In this document: positions 1 to 8,568 of the stretch, piece by piece
Numbering within the stretch: the first letter of the stretch is position 1
How the letters are laid out: every line of letters begins with the position of its first letter
Assembly: GCF_040049295.1 (NCBI RefSeq)
Contig: NZ_JBDZDQ010000004.1
Location: 62,001 to 126,000 of the forward strand
Source of the DNA: Sphingomonas sp. KR3-1
GTDB lineage: Bacteria; Pseudomonadota; Alphaproteobacteria; Sphingomonadales; Sphingomonadaceae
DNA length: 64,000 bases
Reading direction: 5' to 3'
Position numbers and translations under genes: made by a program
The notes under the pieces: model-generated
What the model saw: only the letters and a program-made list of their open reading frames with translations
Told to the model about the DNA's origin: nothing
Database searches by the model: none

Positions 1-123
1 CACTGCGGCATCGGGATCCGAATGGTCGAGATCCCCGACCCCGCCGGCGGCGTGTGGGAGGTCAACAATCCCGCCGACATCGTCGTCGTCGAAGCCGCGC
101 TCGCCGAGCGTCGTCTCACCTGA
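1..123 (+). CDS. C-terminal end of an unidentified protein (5' end outside window)
   Basis: An open frame enters from the left edge and stops with TGA at 121-123, 15 bases before kdsA. Only 40 residues are visible. They include the phrase EVNNPADIVVVEAAL, which is reminiscent of the C-terminal end of sugar nucleotidyltransferases (a '[VN]-x-P-x-D' tail). It is not a clear match to KdsB. The tight spacing to kdsA suggests co-transcription, so a role in KDO or another sugar-nucleotide pathway is possible but unproven. Confidence 0.5.
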   Translation, partial: HCGIGIRMVEIPDPAGGVWEVNNPADIVVVEAALAERRLT

Positions 124-138
124 CCGCAAGGATCACCG

Positions 139-969
139 ATGCACCTTCTTGGCCAGCCGATCGGCAACGACCGGCGTCTTTTCCTCATCGCCGGCCCCTG
201 CGTGCTCGAATCCGAGCGGCTCGCGCTCGACGTCGCCACCATGCTCGCGGCGATCGCGGAGCGGCTCGGCATTCTGGTCATCTTCAAGGCCTCTTTCGAC
301 AAGGCCAATCGTACCTCGCAGGCCTCGTTTCGCGGGCCCGGGCTCGATGCGGGCCTGGCGATCCTCGCGAAGGTGCGCGCCGAGACCGGGCTTCCGATTC
401 TCACCGACGTGCACGAAACCTGGCAGGTCGCGCCCGTCGCGCAGGTTGTGGATGTGTTGCAGACGCCGGCCTTTCTCGCGCGCCAGACCGATTTGATCGA
501 GGCGGCCGCGCAGTCAGGAAGGCCCGTCAACATCAAGAAGGCGCAGTTCATGGCCCCCGGCGACATGGCGCGGGTACTCGACAAGGCCGAACGCGCCGCC
601 GCCCGCGCAGGCCTGGATACGGGGCGTTTCCTGCTCTGCGAACGCGGCACGAGCTTCGGCTACAACAATCTCGTCAACGACATGCGCGGGCTGGACATCA
701 TGGCGAGCACGGGCGCGCCGGTGGTCTTCGACGCGACCCACTCGGTCCAGCTCCCGGGCGGGCAAGGTGACAAGTCAGGCGGCGAGCGGCGTTTCGTCCC
801 GCTGCTCAGCCGCGCTGCCGTGGCGTGCGGCATCGCGGGCCTGTTCCTGGAGACGCATCCCGATCCGGACCAGGCCTTGTCGGACGGGCCCAATGCCTGG
901 CCGCTGGCGCAACTCGAGCCGCTACTCGAGCGGCTGCTCGCGATCGATACGCTGGTCAAACAGGCATAG
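139..969 (+). CDS. kdsA: 3-deoxy-8-phosphooctulonate synthase (KDO-8-P synthase)
   Basis: This cytosolic enzyme condenses phosphoenolpyruvate with arabinose 5-phosphate to give KDO 8-phosphate, the first committed step to KDO. The 276 residues cover the full TIM barrel; family members are about 280. Visible motifs are IAGPCVLES at the N-terminus, [12 protein letters not shown], and [11 protein letters not shown] followed by [15 protein letters not shown]. Cys21 in the GPC motif marks the metal-dependent class; the metal-independent enzymes such as that of E. coli have Asn there. The start is supported by an AAGGA about 8 bases upstream. It lies 15 bases behind the preceding gene, probably in one operon. 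Confidence 0.95.
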   Translation: MHLLGQPIGNDRRLFLIAGPCVLESERLALDVATMLAAIAERLGILVIFKASFDKANRTSQASFRGPGLDAGLAILAKVRAETGLPILTDVHETWQVAPVAQVVDVLQTPAFLARQTDLIEAAAQSGRPVNIKKAQFMAPGDMARVLDKAERAAARAGLDTGRFLLCERGTSFGYNNLVNDMRGLDIMASTGAPVVFDATHSVQLPGGQGDKSGGERRFVPLLSRAAVACGIAGLFLETHPDPDQALSDGPNAWPLAQLEPLLERLLAIDTLVKQA

Positions 970-1015
970 GACGGCGGAATTTAAAGGTCGATAGCTCCCG
1001 AGCGAAGCTGCGATT

Positions 1016-1834
1016 TCAGATCGCGACCGCCGCACCAGCACCGAAGGCGAGCACGACGGCGCGCAGCTTGGTCGGCGCGCCCAGCTTTTCCAGGGCATTG
1101 CGCAGATGAAACTCGACGGTCCGGCCCGAGATGCCGAGCGTCTGGCCGCTCTCGTCCACGGTCTGGCCCAGTGCCGCCAGGCGAAGGCATTGGAGTTCAC
1201 GGTTGGAAAGCCGCGGCGCGCGCCCGACCCAGTCGGCGATCGGAACGAATGTCTTGGCGAGCGCATGGAATTGCCCGGCGAGGAAGCTCATTTCCGCCGC
1301 ATATTGGTCGATCAGATGCTGGATCGAATCCTCATCGAACCCGAAAAAGCTCAGATAGGCTGGGCAGCCCGCGCTATCCTGCACCGGAATGACCAGCCCG
1401 GCATCGACTCCGCGCGCGCGCTCGCCGTCAAGCCAGGCACGGTGGCGGGCATCGAGCGCCGCGCTGCTCCGCGTCGACCAGGAAAAGGGCATATAGGCGC
1501 CGCGAATGCGCCCGATCGCGGGGTCGCTGGCGATCCAGTGCTCATCCTCGCGATCCGCCTGGCTCGAGGTGGAAAGATAGCGGATCGCGCAGCCCGGCTC
1601 GCTCTCCTCGAGGCCCCAGCACGGCCGGCCGAGCTGGATATAGCGCGCGCCGTAGAAGCCGAGGCCCCGGGCATATTTGAGCAGCCAGCTGCGCAGATCC
1701 AGCGCCGAAGCGCAGTGGTGCAGCGGCGCCGGGCCCGGCTCGGCCTTTGCGGCCACGCCAACGCCGGTGGGTCTTGTACCCGCATCCGGGCAGTCCTGCA
1801 CGCACTCCGCATGCGCAGCTCTACTCGAAAGCAT
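1016..1834 (-). CDS. LuxR-family transcriptional regulator with N-terminal ligand-binding-like domain
   Basis: This is a 272-residue cytoplasmic regulator. The C-terminal part carries a LuxR/GerE helix-turn-helix: LSNRELQCLRLAALGQTVDE, then a recognition helix around GISGRTVEFHLRNALEKL. The N-terminal about 180 residues resemble autoinducer-binding domains, with a WxxxY/W-rich region and GFDEDSIQHLIDQYAAEM. I chose the ATG at 1834 because GGAGGGA lies at 1842-1848 with 7-base spacing. A longer frame reaches 1975 but has no better start. It follows the TonB-sigma-FecR cassette on the same strand (FecR stop at 1938) and no luxI gene is visible, so it is an orphan regulator. Its target is unknown; the neighbouring adhesin locus is a candidate. 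Confidence 0.85.
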   Translation of the reverse strand: MLSSRAAHAECVQDCPDAGTRPTGVGVAAKAEPGPAPLHHCASALDLRSWLLKYARGLGFYGARYIQLGRPCWGLEESEPGCAIRYLSTSSQADREDEHWIASDPAIGRIRGAYMPFSWSTRSSAALDARHRAWLDGERARGVDAGLVIPVQDSAGCPAYLSFFGFDEDSIQHLIDQYAAEMSFLAGQFHALAKTFVPIADWVGRAPRLSNRELQCLRLAALGQTVDESGQTLGISGRTVEFHLRNALEKLGAPTKLRAVVLAFGAGAAVAI

Positions 1835-1937
1835 GGGTGCGTCCCTCCGGTGATCCCCAAATAGGAAGACACGGCGGATAGGGCTTTTTGGCAGAAGTTT
1901 TTTGTTGCAGTTCAGCGACTCCGGAGAAGCCGCCGGC

Positions 1938-2951
1938 TCAGCTGAGGACGACGATGTTCCCCGGGTAGCGCGCAACGTTGATACCCAGCGCGAGCTCGGC
2001 CTGGCTGAAGAAATCGTCCAGTCGATTGACGTAATAGGTGCCGCTCAGCGGTCGCGCGCCCAGCGCGCTGTTGGCGAGGAAAACGCGCCCGCTGCGATAG
2101 CGGTTGATCTCCGTCACCACCTGGCGCAGCGGCATGGCGCGGAAGATCAGCGTGCCCGACTGCCAGGCGGTGAGCGCCGCGGTGTCCGCCCCGCGCACGA
2201 CCGCGCCGATGCCCGACGCCGCGTAGCGCACTTCGTCGGCCGGCCCGAGCGTGCGCATTTCCTCCGTCCAGCGCACCACGACCTCTCCCGCCAGGCAGGT
2301 GATGCACACCGCGTCGCCGTCGCGGCGCGCGTTGAACCGGCCGTTCTGGACGACGCTGGTCCCCGCCCCCGCGACGAGCGCGGCGCGGCCATTGCCGCCG
2401 CTGGAGAGCACGGCCTCGCCCGATACGAGCTCGATCGCCGGCATGCGCAGGTCCGCGCGCAGGTCGATCGCCGTGCGGGTGTTGAGGTCGACGCTTGCGC
2501 CGCCCGCCAGCCGGACGACCCGGCGCTCGCCGGGGCCGGTGCGATAGTCGGCCAGCGCCTCCGACGGACTCGGGATCAGCTCGAAGGTGCGCCCGACCAC
2601 GATGCCGCCGCCCGCCACCGACGCGGCGATCGCGCCGCCGATCATTCGGCGCCGCGTCAGCTGCCGGGCCGCGCGCGGTACAAAGGTCAGGATTTCCGCT
2701 TCCGGCTGCGCATCGGGGACAGTTTCGTCCGGCCGAACTCCAGCCCCGCCCTCCACCGTGCGGACGAGCATGCGCAGCCGCAGCGCCGCGCGAAAGGCTT
2801 CCTCATGCGCACGGCTCTGGCTGCGCCAGGCGATCAGCGCGGCGGCGTCACGGTCGGTCGCATCGCCCGACTGGAGGCGATTGAGGTGATCCAGACTTTC
2901 GAGGCGCAAGCGCGCAAGGTCCGAATCCGTCCAGCCGCTCCGTTCCGTCAT
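1938..2951 (-). CDS. FecR-family sigma regulator (anti-sigma factor), cassette 1
   Basis: Inner-membrane regulator that controls a partner ECF sigma factor in response to a periplasmic signal. The 337-residue form has an N-terminal FecR/DUF4880 segment (ESLDHLNRLQSGDATDRDAA...), one membrane helix around IGGAIAASVAGGGIVVGR, a FecR periplasmic domain (DYRTGPGERRVVRLAGGASV, LNTRT) and a C-terminal DUF4974/STN-like part (INRYRSGRVFLANSALG). The ATG at 2951 fits the family's usual N-terminus. A longer start at 3008 lies 3 bases behind the sigma stop but has poor SD spacing. It is the last gene of the tonB-sigma-fecR unit. Confidence 0.88.
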   Translation of the reverse strand: MTERSGWTDSDLARLRLESLDHLNRLQSGDATDRDAAALIAWRSQSRAHEEAFRAALRLRMLVRTVEGGAGVRPDETVPDAQPEAEILTFVPRAARQLTRRRMIGGAIAASVAGGGIVVGRTFELIPSPSEALADYRTGPGERRVVRLAGGASVDLNTRTAIDLRADLRMPAIELVSGEAVLSSGGNGRAALVAGAGTSVVQNGRFNARRDGDAVCITCLAGEVVVRWTEEMRTLGPADEVRYAASGIGAVVRGADTAALTAWQSGTLIFRAMPLRQVVTEINRYRSGRVFLANSALGARPLSGTYYVNRLDDFFSQAELALGINVARYPGNIVVLS

Positions 2952-3011
2952 CCCCAATGGCCGTCCAATAGCTCCGCAAGGAACGCGCTGTGCCTGATCA
3001 TCGCGCATCTC

Positions 3012-3614
3012 CTATTGAGGAGACACTTGGGACAGCCGTCTTTGCAAGTCCGCAACAAATATTTCTTCTGTCGCCGCATGCAGATAGCGTGTTGCGAGCA
3101 AGAGTTCGTGGCGGACCGTCCGTTCCGACACGTTGAAATCCGAAGCTATTCTTCCGTAGTCGGCATTCTCGACCCAGAAGCGCCGGAACATCGCGCGCCG
3201 CCGCGACGGCAGCGCCTGGAGCGCGCGCTCGACCGCGGCGAGCTCGGAGCGCGCCTCCGCGATGCGCAGCGGGTCCGGGCTCTCGTCGGCGATCTCCAGC
3301 AGGCCCTCGATATCCGTCGCGGACAAATGCCGCGCCTCCGATCGCACCCGGTTGGACGCGATGTTGATCGCCATGGTGATCAGATAGGAGCGCGGATTGC
3401 GCAGTTCGCCCTGGATTTCGGTCCGCTGCAGCCGGACATAGGTGTCCTGCAGCGCCTCATTGGCCGCCTCGGCCGATCCCAGCCGCCCGGTCAGCCGCCG
3501 CTTGAGGTCCGGATAGGAGGAGATGAGCAGCGCCACCAGAACGTCGCGCGCTGACCCGCTCATGTCGGCGCCCCGATCGGGCCGGTGATGGGCACGCACG
3601 TCGGAATGAGTCAC
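3012..3614 (-). CDS. ECF (FecI-like) RNA polymerase sigma factor, cassette 1
   Basis: This is a 200-residue sigma-70-family factor of the extracytoplasmic-function type. Region 2 includes LISSYPDLKRRLTGRLGS, EALQDTYVRLQ and NPRSYLITMAINIASNRVRS. Region 4 includes LQALPSRRRAMFRRFWVE and a helix-turn-helix at YGRIASDFNVSERTVRHELL. The GTG start at 3614 overlaps the stop of the upstream TonB gene (GTGA); an internal ATG at 3563 is the alternative (183 residues). The fecR gene follows immediately. Such factors are normally held by FecR and released by an outer-surface signal. Confidence 0.9.
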   Translation of the reverse strand: MTHSDVRAHHRPDRGADMSGSARDVLVALLISSYPDLKRRLTGRLGSAEAANEALQDTYVRLQRTEIQGELRNPRSYLITMAINIASNRVRSEARHLSATDIEGLLEIADESPDPLRIAEARSELAAVERALQALPSRRRAMFRRFWVENADYGRIASDFNVSERTVRHELLLATRYLHAATEEIFVADLQRRLSQVSPQ

Positions 3615-4306
3615 TGGCGCCCGGCCGCTTGACTTGCGTCTTGCCGGATGACCGAGAGATCGATCTCGATCACGAAGCCCTGTTGCGACGGCAGCCCGGC
3701 GGGAAGCGGCGGCAGCGGCTGGGCCCGATCGAGCGCCGCGAGCGCCGCATCGTCGAGCAGTTCCGAACCCGAACTTTCCTGGATCCAGCTGTCGAGCACC
3801 TTGCCATCTCGGTCGACCTTGAAGGCGAGCCGCGTGACGCCCGAGAGGTTGAGGCGCCGCGCCTCTGCCGGATAGCGGCTGCTATTGGCGACGGCCTCAT
3901 AGAGGCGGCGCTGATAGTCGCTGAACTGGGACGGGCTTACCGCCGAATGCTCGCGCTCCGCGTCGCCCGGCGCCTTCGAAAGCGAAGCGTCGGCAACCGG
4001 CATTGGCGCGATCGGTGCGGGCTGGCCGCGGTTGAGCGGTTCGGCCGCGCGGCGCTTGCTCTCGGCGAGGCGCACTGCCGGTGCCGCCGCATGTTCGCCA
4101 TGCACCGCCCGGTCCGGCGTCCCCTCGGCGCTGGGCAATTCGAACGCCAGCAGCTGCGGCGCGCGCGCGTTCTTGGCCCCGAGCCTTTCCCGATGACTGT
4201 CCGACAGCCCGTACATAATCCCGCCCAATATGACGGCCTGGCCGACACACGAGCAGAAGAGACCCGGTAAATTGATCCGATTTGGACCAGGCATGAACAC
4301 TCGCAT
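3611..4306 (-). CDS. TonB-family energy transducer, cassette 1
   Basis: This 231-residue protein has one N-terminal membrane helix (roughly residues 12-34), a periplasmic linker and a C-terminal TonB domain. The domain is recognisable from YQRRLYEAVANSSRYPAEAR, GVTRLAFKVDRDGKVLDSWI, SSGSELLDDAALAALDRAQP and a PLPPLPAG turn. The linker is Ala/Pro-rich, without long Pro-Lys repeats. It starts the tonB-sigma-fecR unit and overlaps the sigma gene by 4 bases. No ExbB/ExbD pair lies in this cassette, so it must use a pair from elsewhere, possibly the one at 31-33 kb. The ATG at 4306 has only a weak RBS; Met5 (4294) is an alternative. Confidence 0.85.
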   Translation of the reverse strand: MRVFMPGPNRINLPGLFCSCVGQAVILGGIMYGLSDSHRERLGAKNARAPQLLAFELPSAEGTPDRAVHGEHAAAPAVRLAESKRRAAEPLNRGQPAPIAPMPVADASLSKAPGDAEREHSAVSPSQFSDYQRRLYEAVANSSRYPAEARRLNLSGVTRLAFKVDRDGKVLDSWIQESSGSELLDDAALAALDRAQPLPPLPAGLPSQQGFVIEIDLSVIRQDASQAAGRQ

Positions 4307-4763
4307 TGAGTCGGAGCACGGTGCGCTTTTTAGATCACTCTTCTGGGACGCTAGTGTGACATCGCCGATTCCGCGATTTGATCGCCTAGGGGAATCACGG
4401 GGCCTTCTGCGCCACCACAGCGTCGGATTGCGGAAACCCGCAATGGGCCGCCGCTGCTACTTGCACGCCGGGAGCCGGGACCGGCCGTGGTGCCGCGCAC
4501 GTCCCCTTCCCCTCGCCGGAAGGCGTCTCTTGCGCCCAAGCCCACAGCTTCAGACACAACATCGTACAAATCATCACAACAATAGACAAAACTAAATCAA
4601 CAACAGACCAAAACATAACAAGATCGTAAAATTGAGCAATAAAACTCGACGAAATGGCCTTGTCATACTCGAAGATTACCAAAACTGGTCACTTTGTTTG
4701 TGATTCGCGTACCCGGTTCATCTCTGCGCGCTACGCGTGGACTTTCTAAAGGAATAATGTCCC
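4307..4763. promoter_or_regulatory. AT-rich divergent intergenic region between tonB (cassette 1) and the RTX adhesin
   Basis: 457 bases without a convincing gene. The stretch about 4550-4690 is strikingly AT-rich for this genome. On the plus strand about 4554-4650 is rich in A and C and nearly free of G, so it would form an unstructured 5' leader for the adhesin mRNA. The adhesin's likely SD (AAAGGA) is at about 4748-4753. Promoters for both divergent genes must lie here; I cannot assign -35/-10 boxes with confidence. A minus-strand frame at 4395-4682 needs a TTG start and is not supported. Confidence 0.6.
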
Positions 4764-7103
4764 ATGGTCGGTCATCTCAGCATCAGTGATGCGAGCGTCG
4801 TCGAGGGTAATTCCGGCACCCGCAATCTCGTCTTCACCGTCACCCGCACCGGCGACGCCAGCGGCGCCGCGAGCGTCGAATATGGCGTCGATCTCGATGG
4901 CACCGCCGCGAGCAGCGACCTCGCCCCGGGCGCGGTCCTTTCCGGCACCGTGGACTTCGCCGCCGGCGAAACCACCAAGACGATCAGCGTCGCCGTCAAG
5001 GGCGACACCGTTATCGAGGCCAATGAGTCGCTCTCGGTCCATCTCTATCCGCTGAGCGGCGATGTCGTCGTCGATGACGGCGATGCGATTGGCACGATCG
5101 TCAACGACGACTTCCTGCCGAGCCATATCAGCATCAGCGACGCGAGTGTCGTCGAGGGCAACAGCGGCACCAGCAACCTCGTCTTCACCGTCACCCGCAC
5201 CGGCGGCACCAGCGCCGCGGCCAGCGTCGAATATGGCGTCGATCTCGACGGCACCGCTGCGAGCAGTGACCTCGCCCCGGGCGCGGTCCTCTCCGGCACC
5301 GTCGACTTCGCCGCCGGCGAAACCACCAAGACGATCAGCGTCGCGGTCAAGGGCGACACGACGGTCGAGGCCAACGAGACGCTCTCGGCCCACCTCTATG
5401 CGCTGAGCGAGAACGCGATCGTCGATGACGGCGACGCCATCGGCACCATCGTCAACGACGACGTCCTCCCGAGCCACATCAGCATCAGCGACGCGAGCGT
5501 CGTCGAAGGCAACAGCGGCACCAGCAATCTGGTCTTCACCGTCACCCGCACCGGCGGCACCAGTGCTGCCGCCAGCGTGGAATATGGCGTCGACCTCGAC
5601 GGCACCGCCGCCAGCAGCGACCTCGCCCCGGGCGCGGTCCTTTCGGGCACGGTCGACTTCGCCGCCGGCGAGACGACCAAGACGATCAGCGTCGCCGTCA
5701 AGGGCGACACGACGGTCGAGGCCAACGAAACCCTCTCGGCGCATCTCTACGCGCTCAGCGAGAACGCGATCGTCGATGACGGCGACGCCATTGGCACCAT
5801 CGTCAACGACGACGTCCTGCCCGGCCACCTCAGCATCAGCGACGCCAGCGTCGTCGAAGGCAACAGCGGCACCAGCAACCTCGTCTTCACCGTCACCCGC
5901 TCGGGCAACACCACCGGCGCCGCCAGCGTCGAATATGGCGTCGACCTCGACGGCACTGCTGCGAGCAGCGACCTTGCCCCGGGCGCCGTCCTCTCCGGCA
6001 CGCTCGACTTCGCCGCCGGCGAGACGACCAAGACGATCAGCGTCGCGGTCAAGGGCGACACGACGGTCGAGGCCAACGAGACGCTTTCGGCGCACCTCTT
6101 CCCGCTGAGCGCCAACCTGGTCATCGATGACGGCGACGCCACCGGCACCATCGTCAACGACGACTTCCCGAACCAGGCCCCGGTTGCGCATAACGACAGC
6201 GCGGCGGTCAACGAGGATGCGACCTCGGCGAACCTGTGGACCTCGCTGCTCGCCAACGACACCGATCCGGAAGGCCAGCCGCTTTCGATCAGCGCCGTCA
6301 ACACCTCGGGCACGCTCGGCCATGTCGTGTTCGACGCGGCGCACCAGTCGCTGCAATATGTCGCCGACGCCGATGCGTTCGACGCGCTCGCGCCCGGTGC
6401 GACCGCGACCGACCATTTCAGCTACACGGTGACCGATGCCGGCGGCCTCACCAGCACCGCGACGGTGACCGTCACGGTGACCGGCGTGGCCGACGGCGTG
6501 GTGCGCATCGGCACCATCGGCAACGACACGCTCAACGGCACGGCGGGTGAGGACACGCTATGGGGTAGCCTGGGCAACGACACGCTCAACGGCCTGGGCG
6601 GGCATGACCTGCTCGACGGCAGCCTGGGCAACGACGTGCTCAACGGCGGCGACGGCAACGACAAGCTGTACGGCGGGCTGGGCAAGGACGAGCTGCACGG
6701 CGGCACCGGCAACGACGCGCTGTACGGCGGCCTCGGCAACGACAAGCTCTGGGGCGATGCCGGCGCCGACAGCTTCCACTTCAGCTGGCTCGAGGGCAAC
6801 GACACGATCTACGACTTCAACACGAGCCAAGATCAGATCGTGCTCGACGACGGCGTCCGGGTGACCGGCACCCAGGTCAAGGACGTCAATCATGACGGCG
6901 TCAACGATCTCGTCCTGAAGTTCAGCCTGGGCGGGTCGGCAACGCTGCTCGGCGTGAGCAACGCCAGCCAGGTGCACATCGTCGAGGGCGATTCGTCGCT
7001 CGACCATCTGTCGGGCCTGGCCGGCCTGCTCGATGCCGATGGCGCGCTTTCGGGCACGCTCTCGCATCACGTCACCTCGATGGACCTCGCGCACGGCTTC
7101 TGA
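4764..7103 (+). CDS. Large RTX adhesin: four Calx-beta repeats, cadherin-like domain, RTX calcium repeats
   Basis: This 779-residue protein without a Sec signal peptide is probably exported by the type I system encoded at 7.2-10.3 kb. Residues 4-471 are four nearly identical 117-residue Calx-beta units, each with SISDASVVEGNSGT and DDGDAIGTIVNDD. Residues about 472-580 form a cadherin-like/VCBS-type domain (NQAPVAHNDSAAVNEDA). Residues about 583-669 carry glycine-aspartate nonapeptides of the RTX type (GGDGNDKLYGGLGKDELHGG), a calcium beta-roll. The C-terminal about 110 residues (IYDFNTSQDQIVLDDG onward) match the usual secretion-signal region. Likely role: secreted or surface-held adhesin or matrix protein. 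The ATG at 4764 is supported by AAAGGA 10 bases upstream. Confidence 0.9.
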   Translation: MVGHLSISDASVVEGNSGTRNLVFTVTRTGDASGAASVEYGVDLDGTAASSDLAPGAVLSGTVDFAAGETTKTISVAVKGDTVIEANESLSVHLYPLSGDVVVDDGDAIGTIVNDDFLPSHISISDASVVEGNSGTSNLVFTVTRTGGTSAAASVEYGVDLDGTAASSDLAPGAVLSGTVDFAAGETTKTISVAVKGDTTVEANETLSAHLYALSENAIVDDGDAIGTIVNDDVLPSHISISDASVVEGNSGTSNLVFTVTRTGGTSAAASVEYGVDLDGTAASSDLAPGAVLSGTVDFAAGETTKTISVAVKGDTTVEANETLSAHLYALSENAIVDDGDAIGTIVNDDVLPGHLSISDASVVEGNSGTSNLVFTVTRSGNTTGAASVEYGVDLDGTAASSDLAPGAVLSGTLDFAAGETTKTISVAVKGDTTVEANETLSAHLFPLSANLVIDDGDATGTIVNDDFPNQAPVAHNDSAAVNEDATSANLWTSLLANDTDPEGQPLSISAVNTSGTLGHVVFDAAHQSLQYVADADAFDALAPGATATDHFSYTVTDAGGLTSTATVTVTVTGVADGVVRIGTIGNDTLNGTAGEDTLWGSLGNDTLNGLGGHDLLDGSLGNDVLNGGDGNDKLYGGLGKDELHGGTGNDALYGGLGNDKLWGDAGADSFHFSWLEGNDTIYDFNTSQDQIVLDDGVRVTGTQVKDVNHDGVNDLVLKFSLGGSATLLGVSNASQVHIVEGDSSLDHLSGLAGLLDADGALSGTLSHHVTSMDLAHGF
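4773..6176 (+). repeat. Four tandem 351-bp Calx-beta coding repeats
   Basis: Units begin at 4773, 5124, 5475 and 5826, exactly 351 bases (117 codons) apart. The second and third copies are nearly identical in protein and very close in DNA; the first and fourth differ slightly more. Each contains the phrase VEYGVDLDGTAASSDLAPGA. The register and low divergence suggest recent duplication or ongoing homogenisation. Confidence 0.95.
6511..6771 (+). repeat. RTX nonapeptide (GGxGxDxLx) calcium-binding repeats
   Basis: About nine consecutive glycine/aspartate nonapeptides, for example GNDTLNGLGGHDLLDGS and GNDALYGGLGNDKLWGD. They would form a parallel beta-roll that folds on calcium binding outside the cell, which is typical of type I secretion substrates. 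Confidence 0.9.
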
Positions 7104-7111
7104 TGCGCGAA

Positions 7112-7146
7112 CATCCCGACCGGGCTTCCCCCGCCCGGCCGGGATG
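7112..7146. terminator. Hairpin between convergent adhesin and hlyD-like genes
   Basis: A 14-base stem (7112-7125 against 7133-7146, one mismatch) encloses a 7-base pyrimidine loop, 8 bases after the adhesin stop. On the plus strand it is followed by ACTTTCCTT, a weak U tract. It sits between two converging genes (the next ends at 7207), so it could terminate both. Confidence 0.7.
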
Positions 7147-7206
7147 ACTTTCCTTGCTAGCGGATACTCAGGCGGAAGAAGGAAACGGCGGCAACCTGCG
7201 GCCGGA

Positions 7207-8568
7207 TCAATGCTCGCGGAACGAGGACCAGAAGCTGCCGACGAGCGGCTCCAGCGCGTAATCGAGCGCAGTGCGCTTGCGCAGCGGGATCAGGATTTCG
7301 ACCGGCATGCCGGGGCGCAGCGCGAAATCGCTCCCGCGCACGGCCTGGATCAGGCGGATCTGGTCGCGCGGCACCGTGACTTCTCCGGTGAAGAAGCTCT
7401 GACCCGTCTTCTCGTCGATAAAGCTGTCCGCCGACAGCCGCGTGAGCTGGCCCTCCAGGTTCGGCAGGCGCCGCTCGTGCAGGCCGGTGAACCGCACCAG
7501 CGTCCGCTGGCCCACCGCGAGGTCGTCGGCGTCGTCCGGCGCGATCCGTGCCTGGATGCGCAGCGCGACATGCTCGGGCACGATGTCCATCAGCTTCTGG
7601 CCCGGCGAGATCACGCCGCCCGGCGTGAAGATCGACAGGCCGACGACCGCGCCGGTAGCGGGTGCGCGGATGGCGGTCCGCTCGAGCTGATCGCGCGCGG
7701 CGATCCATTTGGGCAGCACTTCGCCGAGCCGGTTCTCGACGTCGCGCAGGTCGGCGGCGGTCCGTTCGCGGAAGCTGCGCTCGGTCTCGAGCATCTGCAT
7801 CCGGCTTTCGCCCATGGCGCCGCGCGTCTGGGCGACGCTCGCGCTATACTGGCCGCCCTGGCCCTTCAGCTCGGCGCGCGCGCGCTCGAGGTCGCGCATC
7901 CGGGTCTCCGAGACGAACCCCTTGTCCGCGACCGGGCGCAGCACGCGAATCTGCTCCTCGATCAGCCGTAGCTGCTCCTGCGTCGAGTCCGCCTGGCGGC
8001 CATAGCCGCGGCCCTGCTCGCTCGACTGGACGACGCGCTGGCCGAGCGCATCGCGCTGCGCCACGAGCACGGCGTAGCGCGCGGCGAGTTCGGTCCGCTG
8101 CAGCCGCATCGCCATGTCGGCCTCGGCGCGGTCCTCGGGCGCGAGCGCGGCGAATTCTGGCGGCGGCGCGAAGCTCGCCTTGCTCAGTTCCTCTGCCTGG
8201 AGCCGTGCGCGCTGGGCGAGCAGCCGGATCGACTGGGACGCCAGCGCCCGCTCCTGCGCCTGCACGTCGGCGGCGGCGAGCTGGACCAGCAATTGGCCGC
8301 GTTCGACGCGCTGGCCCTCGCGCACGAGAATCCTGCCGACCACCCCGCCGTCGCGGTGCTGGACCGATTGACGCTGCCCCGAGACGACCAGCGTGCCCGG
8401 CGCGTAGGCCGCCGCATCGAGCCGCGCAAAGCCCGCCCAGCCCAGGAACAGCACGAAGAACAGCGCGCCGACGCCCGCGCCGAACCGGATGTCGCGCATC
8501 GGATTGGCGACCGGCGGCGTGGCGAAGGGCACCGCCGTCTGGTGCGGCGCGAGCACGGCCGCGGTCAT
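7207..8568 (-). CDS. HlyD-family periplasmic adaptor of a type I secretion system
   Basis: This 453-residue membrane-fusion protein links the ABC exporter to an outer-membrane TolC-like channel. It has one N-terminal membrane helix (FGAGVGALFFVLFLGWAGFA, about residues 29-48) and a biotinyl-lipoyl-like hairpin entrance (VVSGQRQSVQHRDGGVVGRI). A long coiled-coil region follows (residues about 100-290), then the C-terminal barrel with IRAPATGAVVGLSIFTPGGVI and FALRPGMPVEILIPLRKRTA. It resembles PrtE/HasE-type adaptors. Its start overlaps the stop of the upstream ABC gene (ATGA at 8565-8568), showing translational coupling. No TolC homologue is nearby. Confidence 0.93.
   Translation of the reverse strand: MTAAVLAPHQTAVPFATPPVANPMRDIRFGAGVGALFFVLFLGWAGFARLDAAAYAPGTLVVSGQRQSVQHRDGGVVGRILVREGQRVERGQLLVQLAAADVQAQERALASQSIRLLAQRARLQAEELSKASFAPPPEFAALAPEDRAEADMAMRLQRTELAARYAVLVAQRDALGQRVVQSSEQGRGYGRQADSTQEQLRLIEEQIRVLRPVADKGFVSETRMRDLERARAELKGQGGQYSASVAQTRGAMGESRMQMLETERSFRERTAADLRDVENRLGEVLPKWIAARDQLERTAIRAPATGAVVGLSIFTPGGVISPGQKLMDIVPEHVALRIQARIAPDDADDLAVGQRTLVRFTGLHERRLPNLEGQLTRLSADSFIDEKTGQSFFTGEVTVPRDQIRLIQAVRGSDFALRPGMPVEILIPLRKRTALDYALEPLVGSFWSSFREH

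Noticed and set aside
4395..4682. A 95-codon minus-strand frame with a hydrophobic stretch in the AT-rich gap
   Set aside because: It needs a TTG start without SD. The hydrophobicity comes from the AT-rich, A/C-skewed plus strand, and no conserved feature is seen.
4746..6416. A 556-codon minus-strand frame opposite the RTX adhesin
   Set aside because: Its repeats mirror the Calx-beta coding repeats in antisense; there is no RBS, and the plus-strand protein has clear Calx-beta and RTX motifs.
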